A stretch of DNA of 64,000 nt from NCBI RefSeq assembly GCF_037126265.1, contig NZ_JAYLLN010000001.1, positions 62,001-126,000 on the forward strand, written 5' to 3'. The DNA comes from Sphingobacterium tenebrionis (GTDB lineage Bacteria; Bacteroidota; Bacteroidia; Sphingobacteriales; Sphingobacteriaceae). A model generated the notes under the pieces. That model saw only the letters and a list, made by a program, of their open reading frames with translations. It was not told where the DNA came from and ran no database searches. Below, piece after piece: positions 16,611 to 25,924 of the stretch (the first letter of the stretch is position 1; each line of letters opens with the position of its first letter). The position numbers and the translations under genes were made by a program.

Positions 16611-17450
16611 ATGAAAAAATTAGTATTCGTCATCTCGTTGATCTTTACGAGTTCAATTGTATTTGCTCAACAAAAATTTTCTTTTGCCTTCTTTACAGAT
16701 ATCCATCTGAATAATAATGCTAAGGCGAATAGTTTTAAAGGACTTGAACAGGCGGCCTTGCTTGCCAAGCAACAAAAGGTTGATTTTATTTTAACAGGAG
16801 GTGATAATGTGGATGTTGATGCCATGAAAGAGGATAGATTGACCCAAGCGAAAGACCTGTATCAACGATATCAGGACCTGGTGAAAAAATCAGGAATGAA
16901 ATGGTATTTTACGCTGGGAAATCATGACCGCTATTGGCATTCAGATGGGGAATATGGTACTGGTCTTTTCCAAAATTATTTCGGTAAAACCTATTATTCC
17001 TTTGAACATAAGGGATGGAAGTTCATCATTTTGAATAGTGCGGAGATCTGCGATAGTAAATATTGTGTTTCTGATGCCCAAAAAGCATGGTTAGCGGATG
17101 TGTTGGCTGAAACCCCGAGTTCGCAACCGATCATTGTTTCTACGCATGTACCATTTCTATCTTTGTATTATCCGGTTTTAGAAGGCTATTACACGGATAA
17201 GGACACCTTTAAGAATCAACAGGAAATACGAGCGATGTTCGATAAACATAATCTAAAACTGGTACTGCAAGGACATCAACATTTATACGAAGAGATTAAA
17301 GTAAAAGGCGTGCAATATATTACTGGGGGAGCAGTTTCTGCGAACTGGTGGTCAGGTGCCTTCCATGGAACAGAAGAAGGTTTCTTAAAGGTGAACCTTA
17401 ATGGCGATCAGTTCCATTGGGAATATGTTGATTATGGCTGGAAAGGATAA
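16611..17450 (+). CDS. Secreted calcineurin-like metallophosphoesterase
   Basis: A roughly 279-residue periplasmic or surface phosphoesterase. After a signal peptide ending near FAQ, all five motifs of the dimetal family are present: FTDIH, GGDN, GNHD, STH and GHQH. The frame is open from 16581, but that start would overlap susD and lacks a signal peptide; the ATG at 16611 starts with the typical MKKLVFVISLIF export signal. It is the last gene of the susC-susD operon and a strong terminator follows. It probably removes phosphate from the compound that the SusC/D pair takes up; substrate unproven. Confidence 0.9.
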   Translation: MKKLVFVISLIFTSSIVFAQQKFSFAFFTDIHLNNNAKANSFKGLEQAALLAKQQKVDFILTGGDNVDVDAMKEDRLTQAKDLYQRYQDLVKKSGMKWYFTLGNHDRYWHSDGEYGTGLFQNYFGKTYYSFEHKGWKFIILNSAEICDSKYCVSDAQKAWLADVLAETPSSQPIIVSTHVPFLSLYYPVLEGYYTDKDTFKNQQEIRAMFDKHNLKLVLQGHQHLYEEIKVKGVQYITGGAVSANWWSGAFHGTEEGFLKVNLNGDQFHWEYVDYGWKG

Positions 17451-17456
17451 TCAATC

Positions 17457-17492
17457 AGCGGTCAATGGCATTCATTGGCCGCTTTTGTTTTT
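17457..17492 (+). terminator. Terminator of the tetR-controlled susCD operon
   Basis: AGCGGTCAATG and CATTGGCCGCT form a near-perfect 11-bp stem with a 5-nt loop, followed by TTTTGTTTTT. Confidence 0.85.
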
Positions 17493-17540
17493 CTGAGCTA
17501 TTTTAATTTCTTATTTTAGGTTCAAATCAACCCCTTGACC

Positions 17541-18293
17541 ATGAACAAATACGCTTACCTTATCCTATCCATTCTTACCTTTATCCTTATTACCCCATCC
17601 TTACATGCCCAAAAGAAATTATTTCAGTTCGGGATGGAAAAAAACTTTGATGAAAGCATCATCAACCCCAAGTCGAAAGGGAAAGCCATTACCTGGTATG
17701 ATGTAAACACCTCCGATACCACCTGGAAAGCCATGGGAAATCTCCTTAAGAATTCGGGAAACCCAATCGGAGTGGTTCGATCGGAGAAAATGTATGAGAA
17801 CTTCATCATGCATGTAGAATGGCGGCATTTGGAAAAAGGGGGCAACTCGGGGATTTTTGTATGGTGTGATGCCAAGGCGGATCCCAAAACACGCTTACCC
17901 ATGGGGATGGAAGTGCAGATGTTGGAGCTGGATTGGGTGAACATCAATGCGGTAAATGGGGTTCAACAGCCTATCGCCTATGTACATGGCGAGATGTTCG
18001 GTGCCGGTGGCATGACCGCATCCCCGGATAATCCCAGAGGGAGCAGAAGTAAATCCTTGGAAAACCGTTGCTTAGGTGTAGGAGAGTGGAATAAATACAC
18101 GGTTGTCTGTATTGATGGGACAGTGAAACTCGCGGTGAACGGAAAGTTTGTCAATAGTATCCGTTTAGCCTCCAAGAGGAAGGGATACCTCTGTCTAGAA
18201 GCAGAGGGAGCCAAGATGGAATTCCGCAATCTGCAGATCATCGAATTGGAACCGGGTATAGAAAGACCTGAATTCGTTGTAGATGCGCTCTAA
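17541..18293 (+). CDS. Secreted DUF1080 (3-keto-disaccharide hydrolase-like) protein
   Basis: A 250-residue exported protein with a signal peptide ending near LHAQ and one DUF1080 domain, a LamG-like jelly roll found in many Bacteroidota and Planctomycetota. Family marks are the EWRHLEKGGNSGIFVW block near 93-108 and MEVQMLELDW. Some members cleave 3-keto-disaccharides; others probably only bind sugars. The ATG at 17541 is chosen over an in-frame TTG two codons earlier. It lies between terminated operons and reads alone or with the amidase 33 bp downstream. Confidence 0.85.
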   Translation: MNKYAYLILSILTFILITPSLHAQKKLFQFGMEKNFDESIINPKSKGKAITWYDVNTSDTTWKAMGNLLKNSGNPIGVVRSEKMYENFIMHVEWRHLEKGGNSGIFVWCDAKADPKTRLPMGMEVQMLELDWVNINAVNGVQQPIAYVHGEMFGAGGMTASPDNPRGSRSKSLENRCLGVGEWNKYTVVCIDGTVKLAVNGKFVNSIRLASKRKGYLCLEAEGAKMEFRNLQIIELEPGIERPEFVVDAL

Positions 18294-18326
18294 AACCTTA
18301 TATTTGTTTACCTATTTAATAAGACC

Positions 18327-19148
18327 ATGTTGAAAAATACCCTAACATATTTGTTCATCGCCCTATTGGCAACCTCTTGTGGAGGCGGTAAATATGCGGC
18401 AACAGAAAAGGTTTATAAGAAAAAGGCCAAGGAATACGCGGCCATCTATAAAGAAGCCCCAGTAGAAAGCCAAATTGCAAAAATAGCTGCAGCCAACAAG
18501 GAATGGATCGGCTCCATCAATTTCGGGATGAGAAAGCCGAATTATGTCATGATCCACCATACAGCTCAGAAAGACCTGGACCAGACGGTAAGAACCTTCC
18601 ATAGCGAGCGAGCTGCGGTAAGTTCGCATTATGTGATTGGCAGGGATGGAAAAATCGTGCAGATGGTGAATGATTATTACCGGGCGCACCATGCCGGAGC
18701 CGGCAAATGGGGAAATGATACCGATCTGAATTCCTCTTCCATCGGGATTGAGTTGGACAACAACGGTACAACAGATCCTTGGCCTGAAGTACAGATCAAT
18801 GCCCTGATCCAGCTATTGGCTTACCTTAAAGAAAGCTATAAGATCCCACAGGCCAATTTTATTGGACATATGGACTATGCTCCAACCCGTAAGAACGATC
18901 CTTCCCGGTTTCCTTGGAAAACCTTGGCAGATAAGGGATATGGGTATTGGTACGATGGGGTGTTGGAAACTCCTCCAGTAGGTTTTGACCCTAAAATTGC
19001 GTTACGCATTATTGGATTTGATGTGAAGAACCTGGATGCAGCCATTAAGGGATTCAAATACCATTATATTCAAAAAGATGTTACATCCGCTACCTTAACG
19101 GAAGAGGATATGAAGATTCTCTACGCTATATTCAAGAAATTCTTATAG
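18327..19148 (+). CDS. N-acetylmuramoyl-L-alanine amidase lipoprotein (Amidase_2)
   Basis: A 273-residue lipoprotein (lipobox cysteine at residue 18, ATSCGGG) with a zinc amidase domain of the AmpD/AmiD type. Expected zinc ligands are in VMIHHTA (about residue 75), FIGHMDYAPTRKNDP (histidine and aspartate near 180-190), and SIGIELDNNG supplies the family's glutamate region. It should cleave the bond between MurNAc and the stem peptide in peptidoglycan fragments, from the periplasmic face. The C-terminal 60 residues, IALRIIGFDVKNLDAAIKGF, look like a peptidoglycan-binding helical tail seen in similar Bacteroidota amidases. Confidence 0.9.
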   Translation: MLKNTLTYLFIALLATSCGGGKYAATEKVYKKKAKEYAAIYKEAPVESQIAKIAAANKEWIGSINFGMRKPNYVMIHHTAQKDLDQTVRTFHSERAAVSSHYVIGRDGKIVQMVNDYYRAHHAGAGKWGNDTDLNSSSIGIELDNNGTTDPWPEVQINALIQLLAYLKESYKIPQANFIGHMDYAPTRKNDPSRFPWKTLADKGYGYWYDGVLETPPVGFDPKIALRIIGFDVKNLDAAIKGFKYHYIQKDVTSATLTEEDMKILYAIFKKFL

Positions 19149-19200
19149 GAAAGCCAAGGGAAAATACGTAAATTAGGTAGCAACCATAGATCCTTTTTTT

Positions 19201-20688
19201 ATGAAAAGATGCCTGATTATCTGTCTGCTGTTGGTACAGTACATTTTTGTGCAAGCCCAAACAGCAAAAATCACCTTTGAAAACACGCTGTCCAAAACTG
19301 GGGAAGTCGGTTTCTATTTACCCGGACCTCCCAAATCCTCTTCTCAACTTTTTGGAGATTCAGCCGAAGGAAATTACTTTTTTAAGGATGGGATATTAAA
19401 GCAGGATATCCATGTTAAGGAATTAACCCCCATCTATTATTATGCTGGAAAGCTGAGAGGATACCTGTATGTTTCGCCAGGGGATGATCTTCATGTAAAA
19501 TTTTCCAGAATAGGAGACAAAGACAGTGTTACCATCACGGGTAAAGGGGCAAACAATAATCAATACCTAGGATTAACAACTTCGCTAAACAGGGAGGCCT
19601 TTAAAAATGATACCCTTCCGGATCGGGTATTAGCCGAAATCAAAAAAATGGATCTCCAGAACCAAGTAGCTATTCAGCGATATATCAAAAAGCATAAGCC
19701 TACAAAGGCTTGGAAAGATATGATGGCGCTTAACCAGAAATATACTCCCCTCGACCTATTTGTAGGTTTCAGTGGAAACCAAAAATTCAGCTATCGAACC
19801 AAAAAGAACTATAAGGAACTGAAAGCGGAATGGGATAAAAAGCAGGATAGTATGATGAATGCTGTGGATATTCAGGATCCGAAAGCCGTCAAATCGGAAG
19901 TCTTTTACAGTTTCTTGAGCGATTACCTACTGCGGGAAAAGGAATCCTTATGGGAACAGATGAAAGATTCTACCGTGATGCAGAAATATTATCCTGGCAT
20001 GTCTCGACAAGAAGCCTTAAAAATCCATTCCAGTGATTCAGAAAACCAATTTGTAGAGCGGATGATCAATCAGGAATTTCGGGGCAAGGTGAATGAATTG
20101 GCTTATGCCAGTTTGTTGGATAATATCCAGCGGGACAAGAAGACCAATGCTGCAGCAATCATTGGCAGATTCGAAAAAAAATATCCCAACAGCGAGTATC
20201 TGAAGGTATTTGCACCGATGATCTCGGAAGTAAGGACCAATGAAGGCAGGAAATTGAACGATAAAATGATTTTCATCCCTGGCGGAACCGATTTCAGCAA
20301 TTTCGATCAGGTATTGGAAAAAGTGAAAGGGAAAACCGTATTGATCGATCTTTGGGGCAGCTGGTGTGGGCCTTGTCATCAGGAGATTCAAAAAAATGCT
20401 GGACCATTGAAGAAACACTTCGCAGACAAGGACGTCACGTTCATGTACATTGCCAACTATGATGAGGGCAAGGACGAGCAACTCAAGAAACTGATTGCCT
20501 ACTATAACATGGAAGGCTTACATATCAATGCTAATAGAACACTTACAGACGATATCTTAAAAAAAACGGGAGCCACTGGCTTCCCGTCTTATATCATCAT
20601 CAAAAAAGATGGTTCTTATGAACTGTCCAAGGCCGGTTACCCGATGAAACGGGATGTGCTCATTAAACAGATCGAAGAAAGTCTTTAG
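19201..20688 (+). CDS. TlpA-like thioredoxin-domain protein
   Basis: A 495-residue exported protein with a signal peptide ending near VQAQ. The N-terminal 110 residues form a beta-rich domain like the DUF4369-type N-terminus of Bacteroidota thiol proteins, the middle is a helical linker, and the C-terminal 130 residues are a thioredoxin fold with the active-site WCGPC near residue 393 and the cis-proline region TGFPSYI near 461. It probably reduces or isomerises periplasmic disulfides. Its stop overlaps that of the convergent conserved gene by 4 bp, so the two transcripts meet tail to tail without a visible terminator. Confidence 0.87.
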   Translation: MKRCLIICLLLVQYIFVQAQTAKITFENTLSKTGEVGFYLPGPPKSSSQLFGDSAEGNYFFKDGILKQDIHVKELTPIYYYAGKLRGYLYVSPGDDLHVKFSRIGDKDSVTITGKGANNNQYLGLTTSLNREAFKNDTLPDRVLAEIKKMDLQNQVAIQRYIKKHKPTKAWKDMMALNQKYTPLDLFVGFSGNQKFSYRTKKNYKELKAEWDKKQDSMMNAVDIQDPKAVKSEVFYSFLSDYLLREKESLWEQMKDSTVMQKYYPGMSRQEALKIHSSDSENQFVERMINQEFRGKVNELAYASLLDNIQRDKKTNAAAIIGRFEKKYPNSEYLKVFAPMISEVRTNEGRKLNDKMIFIPGGTDFSNFDQVLEKVKGKTVLIDLWGSWCGPCHQEIQKNAGPLKKHFADKDVTFMYIANYDEGKDEQLKKLIAYYNMEGLHINANRTLTDDILKKTGATGFPSYIIIKKDGSYELSKAGYPMKRDVLIKQIEESL

Positions 20689-21998
20689 ACTGTTTTTACG
20701 AACTTCTCATCGAAGTTCTCGATATCTACAATGTATTTGTTGTTGATCAGGAAGTCGAACAAAGGTTTTGCTTCCTCGGATACCGGTACGTTCTTCGTCG
20801 TTACGATCTTATTGGTTTTCTTGTCCAAATAAGGATAAGCATACAATTTCACGTTTTTACTGAACATGCCGGAAATATAGGATAGCAATTCGTTGGTGTA
20901 CTGCTCCTTGTTGTAATTATCGGTATTGAAAATATTCTTCAGGTTGGATACGTTGGTCGCAATTCCTACATTCTTCGGTTTGAAGGTCTGTACGAATTCT
21001 GCCAAATGGTTATTCCTACGGAAGTTGGAAACCAGGATATTGTTCCCTGTGGAACATAAGTATTCTGCGCGTTCAGCGAAATACACCAGATCCTCATCGG
21101 TAATGCTGGCGTTCTCATCCAATACATTCCCCATCAATACCTCGATCAGCACCACGGTATCTTCGGGAATAGCGCCGGTGTTCTTCCGGAATTCCTCTAC
21201 CGCTAGGTTGAAGAGGTCAAAGTTTGGATTGGACTTTTGGCGGTATTTGGTACGAAGGATAATGATGTTCTTTTTGTAGAGGTAATCCTTAATCTGCGCG
21301 GCTTTTCCGTCGGGCCTGAAGATGGCTGCTTTGGCAAATCCTTTGGCGATCAGGTATAGGTTCAACAGACGTTCATTCGCATTGGCAAACAAGGGGCCGG
21401 ATACTTTGACCAGGTCAATCTCTACCGAACCTACCGAAAGGTTGTCTACCAGCGATTCGATCATGGTCTGCAGGTTCTCTGCGTAGTAATAGGCCGCAAA
21501 TACCAGATTTACCCCTAAGATTCCCAATACTTTGGATTGTAGCCTGTTGTCACTATCCAACAAACGAACGTGCATCACGATGTCGTTGGTCGGTCCATCC
21601 ACCTCATGTTGGAAACGGATCCCGATCCAGCCGTGCGGCTCGTTGGTCTTCGTGAAATTCAAGGTGGTTACCGTATCGGCAAAGGCAAAGAATTTTTTGG
21701 TCTGGTATTTATCACCCTGTAAACGTTCGGTCAGGAGGTCGAACTCATGGGTCAACATTTTATTCAATCTGGTGCGGCTCACATATCTTCCGGACTCTTC
21801 CACGCCATAGATGGCGTCGGAGAAAGCCATATCATAGGCCGACATGGTTTTTGCAATGGTACCTGAGGCAGCACCTGCCTCAAAGAAGTTCCTTGCTACT
21901 TCCTGTCCGGCTCCAATTTCAGCAAATGTACCGTAGATATCTGCGTTGAGGTTGATTTTAAGCGCTTTTCGCTTGGTTTCGTAAATTTCTCTAGCCAT
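20685..21998 (-). CDS. Conserved cytoplasmic protein of unknown function
   Basis: A 437-residue soluble protein without signal peptide or membrane segments. Its N-terminus (ALKINLNADIYGTFAEIGAGQEVARNFF, key residues GTFAEIGAGQEVA) is strongly patterned and looks conserved; I recall similar proteins in Bacteroidota that carry misleading automatic names such as TonB-dependent receptor. Nothing here resembles a receptor: no plug, barrel or export signal. It is last in a leftward series after the Nudix and phosphosugar mutase genes, with a 34-bp gap. I cannot assign a function; a nucleotide- or cofactor-linked role is only suggested by the neighbours. Confidence 0.75.
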   Translation of the reverse strand: MAREIYETKRKALKINLNADIYGTFAEIGAGQEVARNFFEAGAASGTIAKTMSAYDMAFSDAIYGVEESGRYVSRTRLNKMLTHEFDLLTERLQGDKYQTKKFFAFADTVTTLNFTKTNEPHGWIGIRFQHEVDGPTNDIVMHVRLLDSDNRLQSKVLGILGVNLVFAAYYYAENLQTMIESLVDNLSVGSVEIDLVKVSGPLFANANERLLNLYLIAKGFAKAAIFRPDGKAAQIKDYLYKKNIIILRTKYRQKSNPNFDLFNLAVEEFRKNTGAIPEDTVVLIEVLMGNVLDENASITDEDLVYFAERAEYLCSTGNNILVSNFRRNNHLAEFVQTFKPKNVGIATNVSNLKNIFNTDNYNKEQYTNELLSYISGMFSKNVKLYAYPYLDKKTNKIVTTKNVPVSEEAKPLFDFLINNKYIVDIENFDEKFVKTV

Positions 21999-22032
21999 AC
22001 GGCAAAGGTAACAAAATACCGCTAAATATTGC

Positions 22033-22575
22033 TTACAGCAGGCCTAACTTGTTGAAGGTATAGAATAGGGCAGAGCTGTGTAGCGCCTGCCCAATCTTGT
22101 TGTCGAATAGAAATTGTTTTGCTTCATCTATGCTCATCAGCACGACCTCGATGTCCTCGGATGCGTCAAGTTCCTGTTCCTGGACCTTCTTGCCCCCTTG
22201 AAGGAGGTAGGTATAGGTCAGGTTGCCCGAAGTGGCCGGATTGGCGAACAGTTCGCAGATATATTCGATGTTATCAAAAGCGTAGCCGGTTTCCTCCAAC
22301 AATTCCCTGCGGGCAGCGAACTCCGGATCTTCACCCGGCTCTACCACACCAGCCGGCAATTCGACCATGATTTCATTTGCACCATGACGGTACTGCCGCA
22401 CGAAAAGGATTTCCTGATCTTCGGTAATCCCTACCATATTTACCCAGGTAGGGTATTCCAGCACATAATATTCTTCTTTGATATTCCCATTGGGCATCTC
22501 CAGCTTATCAATGCGAAGGGTAGCCCATGGCCGTTGGATGATATAATCACTTGATAAAACTTTCCACTTTTCCAT
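22033..22575 (-). CDS. Nudix hydrolase, ADP-ribose pyrophosphatase-like
   Basis: A 180-residue Nudix enzyme. The full Nudix box GX5EX7REUXEEXGU is present near residues 75-97 (GVVEPGE, then RRELLEETGY), giving the Mg-binding site for cleaving a nucleoside diphosphate linked to another group. The upstream VRQYRHGANEIMVELPAG is typical of the ADP-ribose/ADP-sugar pyrophosphatase group. It lies 9 bp after the phosphosugar mutase on the same strand, so ADP-sugars or ADP-ribose are plausible substrates. Substrate not proven. Confidence 0.9.
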   Translation of the reverse strand: MEKWKVLSSDYIIQRPWATLRIDKLEMPNGNIKEEYYVLEYPTWVNMVGITEDQEILFVRQYRHGANEIMVELPAGVVEPGEDPEFAARRELLEETGYAFDNIEYICELFANPATSGNLTYTYLLQGGKKVQEQELDASEDIEVVLMSIDEAKQFLFDNKIGQALHSSALFYTFNKLGLL

Positions 22576-22584
22576 CTGATCGGT

Positions 22585-24324
22585 TTAATCTTTTACAATA
22601 TCGGCCATCATCTGCCTTACCTTATCGTCTAATCGGTTAGAAATCTGACCATAATCCTCGGTAAATTCCAAGGTTTCTCTTACGGAGCAATAGAATTTTA
22701 TCTTAGGCTCGGTGCCGGAAGGCCTTGCTGAAATAACATCCCCATCCATGGTGATGAACTGCAGCACATCAGATTTTGGAAGATCGATCTTGCTTTTCTG
22801 CCCGGTCTTCATATCTGTAGCTTCGCCTTTTTCATAATCACGCACTTCCGAAACGGCGATTCCACCCAGTTCTTTGGGAAGATCTGCCCGTAGGTCTGCC
22901 ATCATCTGTTTGATCTCATCAGCTCCTGCTTTCCCTTTTTTCGTTAAGGAGGTCAACTTCTCTTTGTAGTAGCCATATTTCATGTAAAGGGAGATCAATA
23001 CATCGAAGAGCGATTTCCCTTGGTTCTTGAAATAGGCCGCCATTTCGGCAATGAAAGCACAGGCATTTACCGCATCTTTATCGCGTACCAGGTCGCCTAC
23101 CAAAAAGCCATAGCTCTCTTCGCCGCCTACCAGGTAATTCTCCTTGCCCTGTACCTTGGTCATTACCTCCCCGATAAACTTGAATCCGGTTAAGGTCTCG
23201 TAAAACTTCACATCAAAACTTTCGGCGATATCCGAGAAGAGGTTGGACGTGACTATGGTTTTGACGATGTAATCGTTTGCTTTAAGCTGTCCAAGATCCT
23301 TTTTGCTGGAAAGTACGTAATAGGTCAACAGGGAGCCGATTTGGTTTCCATTGATCAATTGGTATTCTCCTGAAGGCAATTTGATGGCTACACCAACACG
23401 GTCAGCATCAGGGTCTGTGGCCATGACCACATCGGCATCCAGTTCCTGGCCTTTTTGCATGGCTTTGGACATTGCCTCTTCTTCCTCCGGATTTGGATAA
23501 ACCACCGTTGGGAAGTTTCCGTCCGGCTGGGCCTGTTCGTCGACCACAGCCACCTGCTCAAATCCCCATGCGTTCAGCATCTTCGGAACAATGGTGATAC
23601 CTGTTCCATGGATCGGAGAATAGACAATTTTTAGATCCTTTTGGGCTTTTACCGCTTCTGGATGTATGCTCAAGGCCAGATTGGCATCGATATAGATCTG
23701 ATCGAAATCTGCATCGATCAATTCGATATTGGAATCTTTACGCTCAAATTTTATTTCTGATACCGATTTGATCGCATTGACCTCGGTAATGACATTCTTA
23801 TCATGTGGAGCCACCAATTGGCCACCATCATTCCAGTAGGCTTTATAGCCATTGTATTCTTTTGGGTTATGGGATGCGGTCAGCATCACACCGCCCTGGC
23901 ATCCGAAATGGCGCACGGCAAAGGACAACATCGGCGTAGGACGTAATTCCTTGAACAGGTAAACCTTGATATCGTTAGCGGAGAATACATCCGCCACTAA
24001 ATGGCCAAAGGACTGTGAGTTATTACGGCTATCGTAAGAAACGGCTACACTGATCTGTTGGTCTGGGAATTGTTTTTTGTGGTAGTTGGCCAAGCCCTGG
24101 GTTGCTTTTCCGATGGTGTATTTGTTCATCCTATTGGATCCTACACCCATAATACCGCGCAATCCTCCTGTTCCGAACTCCAATTCTTTATAGAAGGAAT
24201 CCAACAGTTCGGTTTCCTCTTGCTGGTCTACCAATTGTTGGATTTTGGAAACGGTTTCCTGATCGTACTCACTGCTCAACCATTGGTTGATTCTGTCTTG
24301 TGTTTCTTTATCTAAAGTGCTCAT
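22585..24324 (-). CDS. Phosphoglucomutase/phosphomannomutase family enzyme
   Basis: A 579-residue alpha-D-phosphohexomutase that moves phosphate between C1 and C6 of hexoses. All four signature loops are visible: the phosphoserine loop TASHNPKEYNG, the metal loop DPDADR, the sugar-specificity loop GGEESYG, and the phosphate-binding loop SGTEPKIK. The open frame runs upstream to 24447, but the first 41 residues are not family-like and the ATG at 24324 (MSTLDKETQDRIN) matches the usual N-terminus. It is in a leftward series with the Nudix hydrolase. Glucose versus mannose specificity cannot be decided; GEESYG favours glucose. Confidence 0.92.
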   Translation of the reverse strand: MSTLDKETQDRINQWLSSEYDQETVSKIQQLVDQQEETELLDSFYKELEFGTGGLRGIMGVGSNRMNKYTIGKATQGLANYHKKQFPDQQISVAVSYDSRNNSQSFGHLVADVFSANDIKVYLFKELRPTPMLSFAVRHFGCQGGVMLTASHNPKEYNGYKAYWNDGGQLVAPHDKNVITEVNAIKSVSEIKFERKDSNIELIDADFDQIYIDANLALSIHPEAVKAQKDLKIVYSPIHGTGITIVPKMLNAWGFEQVAVVDEQAQPDGNFPTVVYPNPEEEEAMSKAMQKGQELDADVVMATDPDADRVGVAIKLPSGEYQLINGNQIGSLLTYYVLSSKKDLGQLKANDYIVKTIVTSNLFSDIAESFDVKFYETLTGFKFIGEVMTKVQGKENYLVGGEESYGFLVGDLVRDKDAVNACAFIAEMAAYFKNQGKSLFDVLISLYMKYGYYKEKLTSLTKKGKAGADEIKQMMADLRADLPKELGGIAVSEVRDYEKGEATDMKTGQKSKIDLPKSDVLQFITMDGDVISARPSGTEPKIKFYCSVRETLEFTEDYGQISNRLDDKVRQMMADIVKD

Positions 24325-24398
24325 AAAGCGTATTTTGGCAATATTAATAAGTTTTTGTGTGTTTAATGGTTCCTGTGGGGATTTTTTAGTTGTTGTAT

Positions 24399-25049
24399 TT
24401 AGGCGTCGCAGCCGGCATAGGCACGATCTAAAATGGTCACATACCAACCTTTATCAAATTTCTTCACATGGAAAATAAGGTGGCCATCTTCTTGGGCCAG
24501 AATAACGCGATAAGCACCATCTTCTAAGGCTGCTATTTCTTTTTTCTCCTCAGCATCAAATTTGGTATCCTCGAATTCTTCCAAGAATTTGGCGATGGTT
24601 TCCAAAGGTTTATTTACCGTTGTTGATGTTGTATCGCAAAAGAAACCGATTTTGTCCCATTTCATGGTTCCGCAATCATAGCTTGGAAGGGATTCGAATT
24701 TCAATACCTGTTTATTGACGAAAACAGGATAGGCATAATAATGGGGCATCGGGTTTTTAAAATCGATGCTATCAATGATGGTATAGGTGTCTGCTGCACC
24801 TGGCCGATGGATAATCGCAATACCATGTTCCGGATGGATCAAGGCATTGATCTTTCCATTGTCCTCACTCAGGTAAGCCCTTGCGAAACGCGTAATCAGC
24901 TCGGAAATCTGTTGTATCTCTTCGGGATTGTTCATCTCTACACGTTGTGTGCTATCTTGATGGGCTTCCACTTTTTTGCCCGAATTATTACATGCCGTAA
25001 CGACTAATAAAAGTAGGCCAAGTAGGCCGTAGAAATTCTTTTTGATCAT
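24399..25049 (-). CDS. Uncharacterised lipoprotein
   Basis: A 216-residue lipoprotein with a clear lipobox cysteine at residue 20 (VVTACNNSG). The mature part starts with a polar linker, then a globular region with WDKIGFFCDTTSTT and a C-terminal WYVTILDRAYAGCDA. I do not recognise the family. The phrase LIHPEHGIAIIHRPGA near residues 65-80 may be the most useful probe for relatives. It starts 1 bp after the SDR stop codon, so it is transcribed with the two CoA enzymes, but its role there is unclear. Confidence 0.75.
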   Translation of the reverse strand: MIKKNFYGLLGLLLLVVTACNNSGKKVEAHQDSTQRVEMNNPEEIQQISELITRFARAYLSEDNGKINALIHPEHGIAIIHRPGAADTYTIIDSIDFKNPMPHYYAYPVFVNKQVLKFESLPSYDCGTMKWDKIGFFCDTTSTTVNKPLETIAKFLEEFEDTKFDAEEKKEIAALEDGAYRVILAQEDGHLIFHVKKFDKGWYVTILDRAYAGCDA

Positions 25050-25050
25050 G

Positions 25051-25923
25051 TTATTTGTTGTTTTTACGGATCATCTCCTCAATGGAATCCCACATGTCAT
25101 TTGGGATGGCTTCCAGCCCGCTCAACTGACCAGCTCCTTGCAACCATTCGCCCCCATCGATACTGATGATCTCTCCATTGATATATCCGGCAAAATCTGA
25201 AATCAAAAACGCAGCCAAATTCGCCAATTCCTGATGCTCACCAACACGTTTTAAAGGTACTCGTGTTTTGAAATCGAATTTCTTGGCGAGATCGCCAGGC
25301 AATAGCCTATCCCAAGCCCCTTTTGTGGGGAAAGGTCCAGGAGCGATGGCGTTGTGACGGATTCCATATTTCCCCCATTCTACCGCCAAAGAACGGGTCA
25401 ATGTTAAGACCCCACCTTTGGAAACCGCCGAAGGTACAACATATCCAGAACCTGTGAAAGCATAGGTCGTAATTATGTTCAGGACGTTTGCAGCCTGTTT
25501 TTTCGCAATCCATTCCTTACCAAATTCTAGGGTACAATTGATGGTCCCTTTCAGTACAATGTCAATAATGGTCGAAAAAGCATTTGCTGACAATCGCTCA
25601 GTTGGGGAAATAAAGTTTCCCGCGGCGTTGTTCACCAATACATCCACTGCTCCGAAGGCTTCTTCCGCCTTAAGGCGAAGCTGTTTTACATCTTCCACAT
25701 CGCGGATATCGCAGGCAACAGGTAATACGGGGTTTCCGGTCTTGTCCGAGATCTCCCTTGCGGTAGCTTCTAGGACATCAAGTTTCCGGCTACTGATGAC
25801 CAGGTTGGCGCCCAGTTCAGAAAAATAGGTAGACATGGCTTTTCCAAGTCCGGTACCTCCGCCCGTAACCACGACGGTTTTCCCTTTTAGGGCATCCTTT
25901 TGTAGTGCTCCTTGTACTGCCAT
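25051..25923 (-). CDS. SDR oxidoreductase, 2,4-dienoyl-CoA reductase-like
   Basis: A 290-residue short-chain dehydrogenase with the cofactor motif TGGGTGLGKA near residues 20-29 and NNAAG near 99. The usual YxxxK is replaced: where tyrosine is expected the chain reads PSAVSKGG. This is the arrangement of the peroxisomal/mitochondrial 2,4-dienoyl-CoA reductase group, together with TGSGYVVPSA, EWGKYGIRHNAIAPGP and TKGAWDRL. It would reduce dienoyl-CoA intermediates during breakdown of unsaturated fatty acids using NADPH. It is 1 bp from the enoyl-CoA hydratase gene, which supports a beta-oxidation role. Confidence 0.88.
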   Translation of the reverse strand: MAVQGALQKDALKGKTVVVTGGGTGLGKAMSTYFSELGANLVISSRKLDVLEATAREISDKTGNPVLPVACDIRDVEDVKQLRLKAEEAFGAVDVLVNNAAGNFISPTERLSANAFSTIIDIVLKGTINCTLEFGKEWIAKKQAANVLNIITTYAFTGSGYVVPSAVSKGGVLTLTRSLAVEWGKYGIRHNAIAPGPFPTKGAWDRLLPGDLAKKFDFKTRVPLKRVGEHQELANLAAFLISDFAGYINGEIISIDGGEWLQGAGQLSGLEAIPNDMWDSIEEMIRKNNK

Positions 25924-25924
25924 A

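Noticed and set aside
24325..24447. 41-residue N-terminal extension of the phosphosugar mutase
   Set aside because: It is Cys/Arg-rich, unlike the family, and the ATG at 24324 gives the normal N-terminus.
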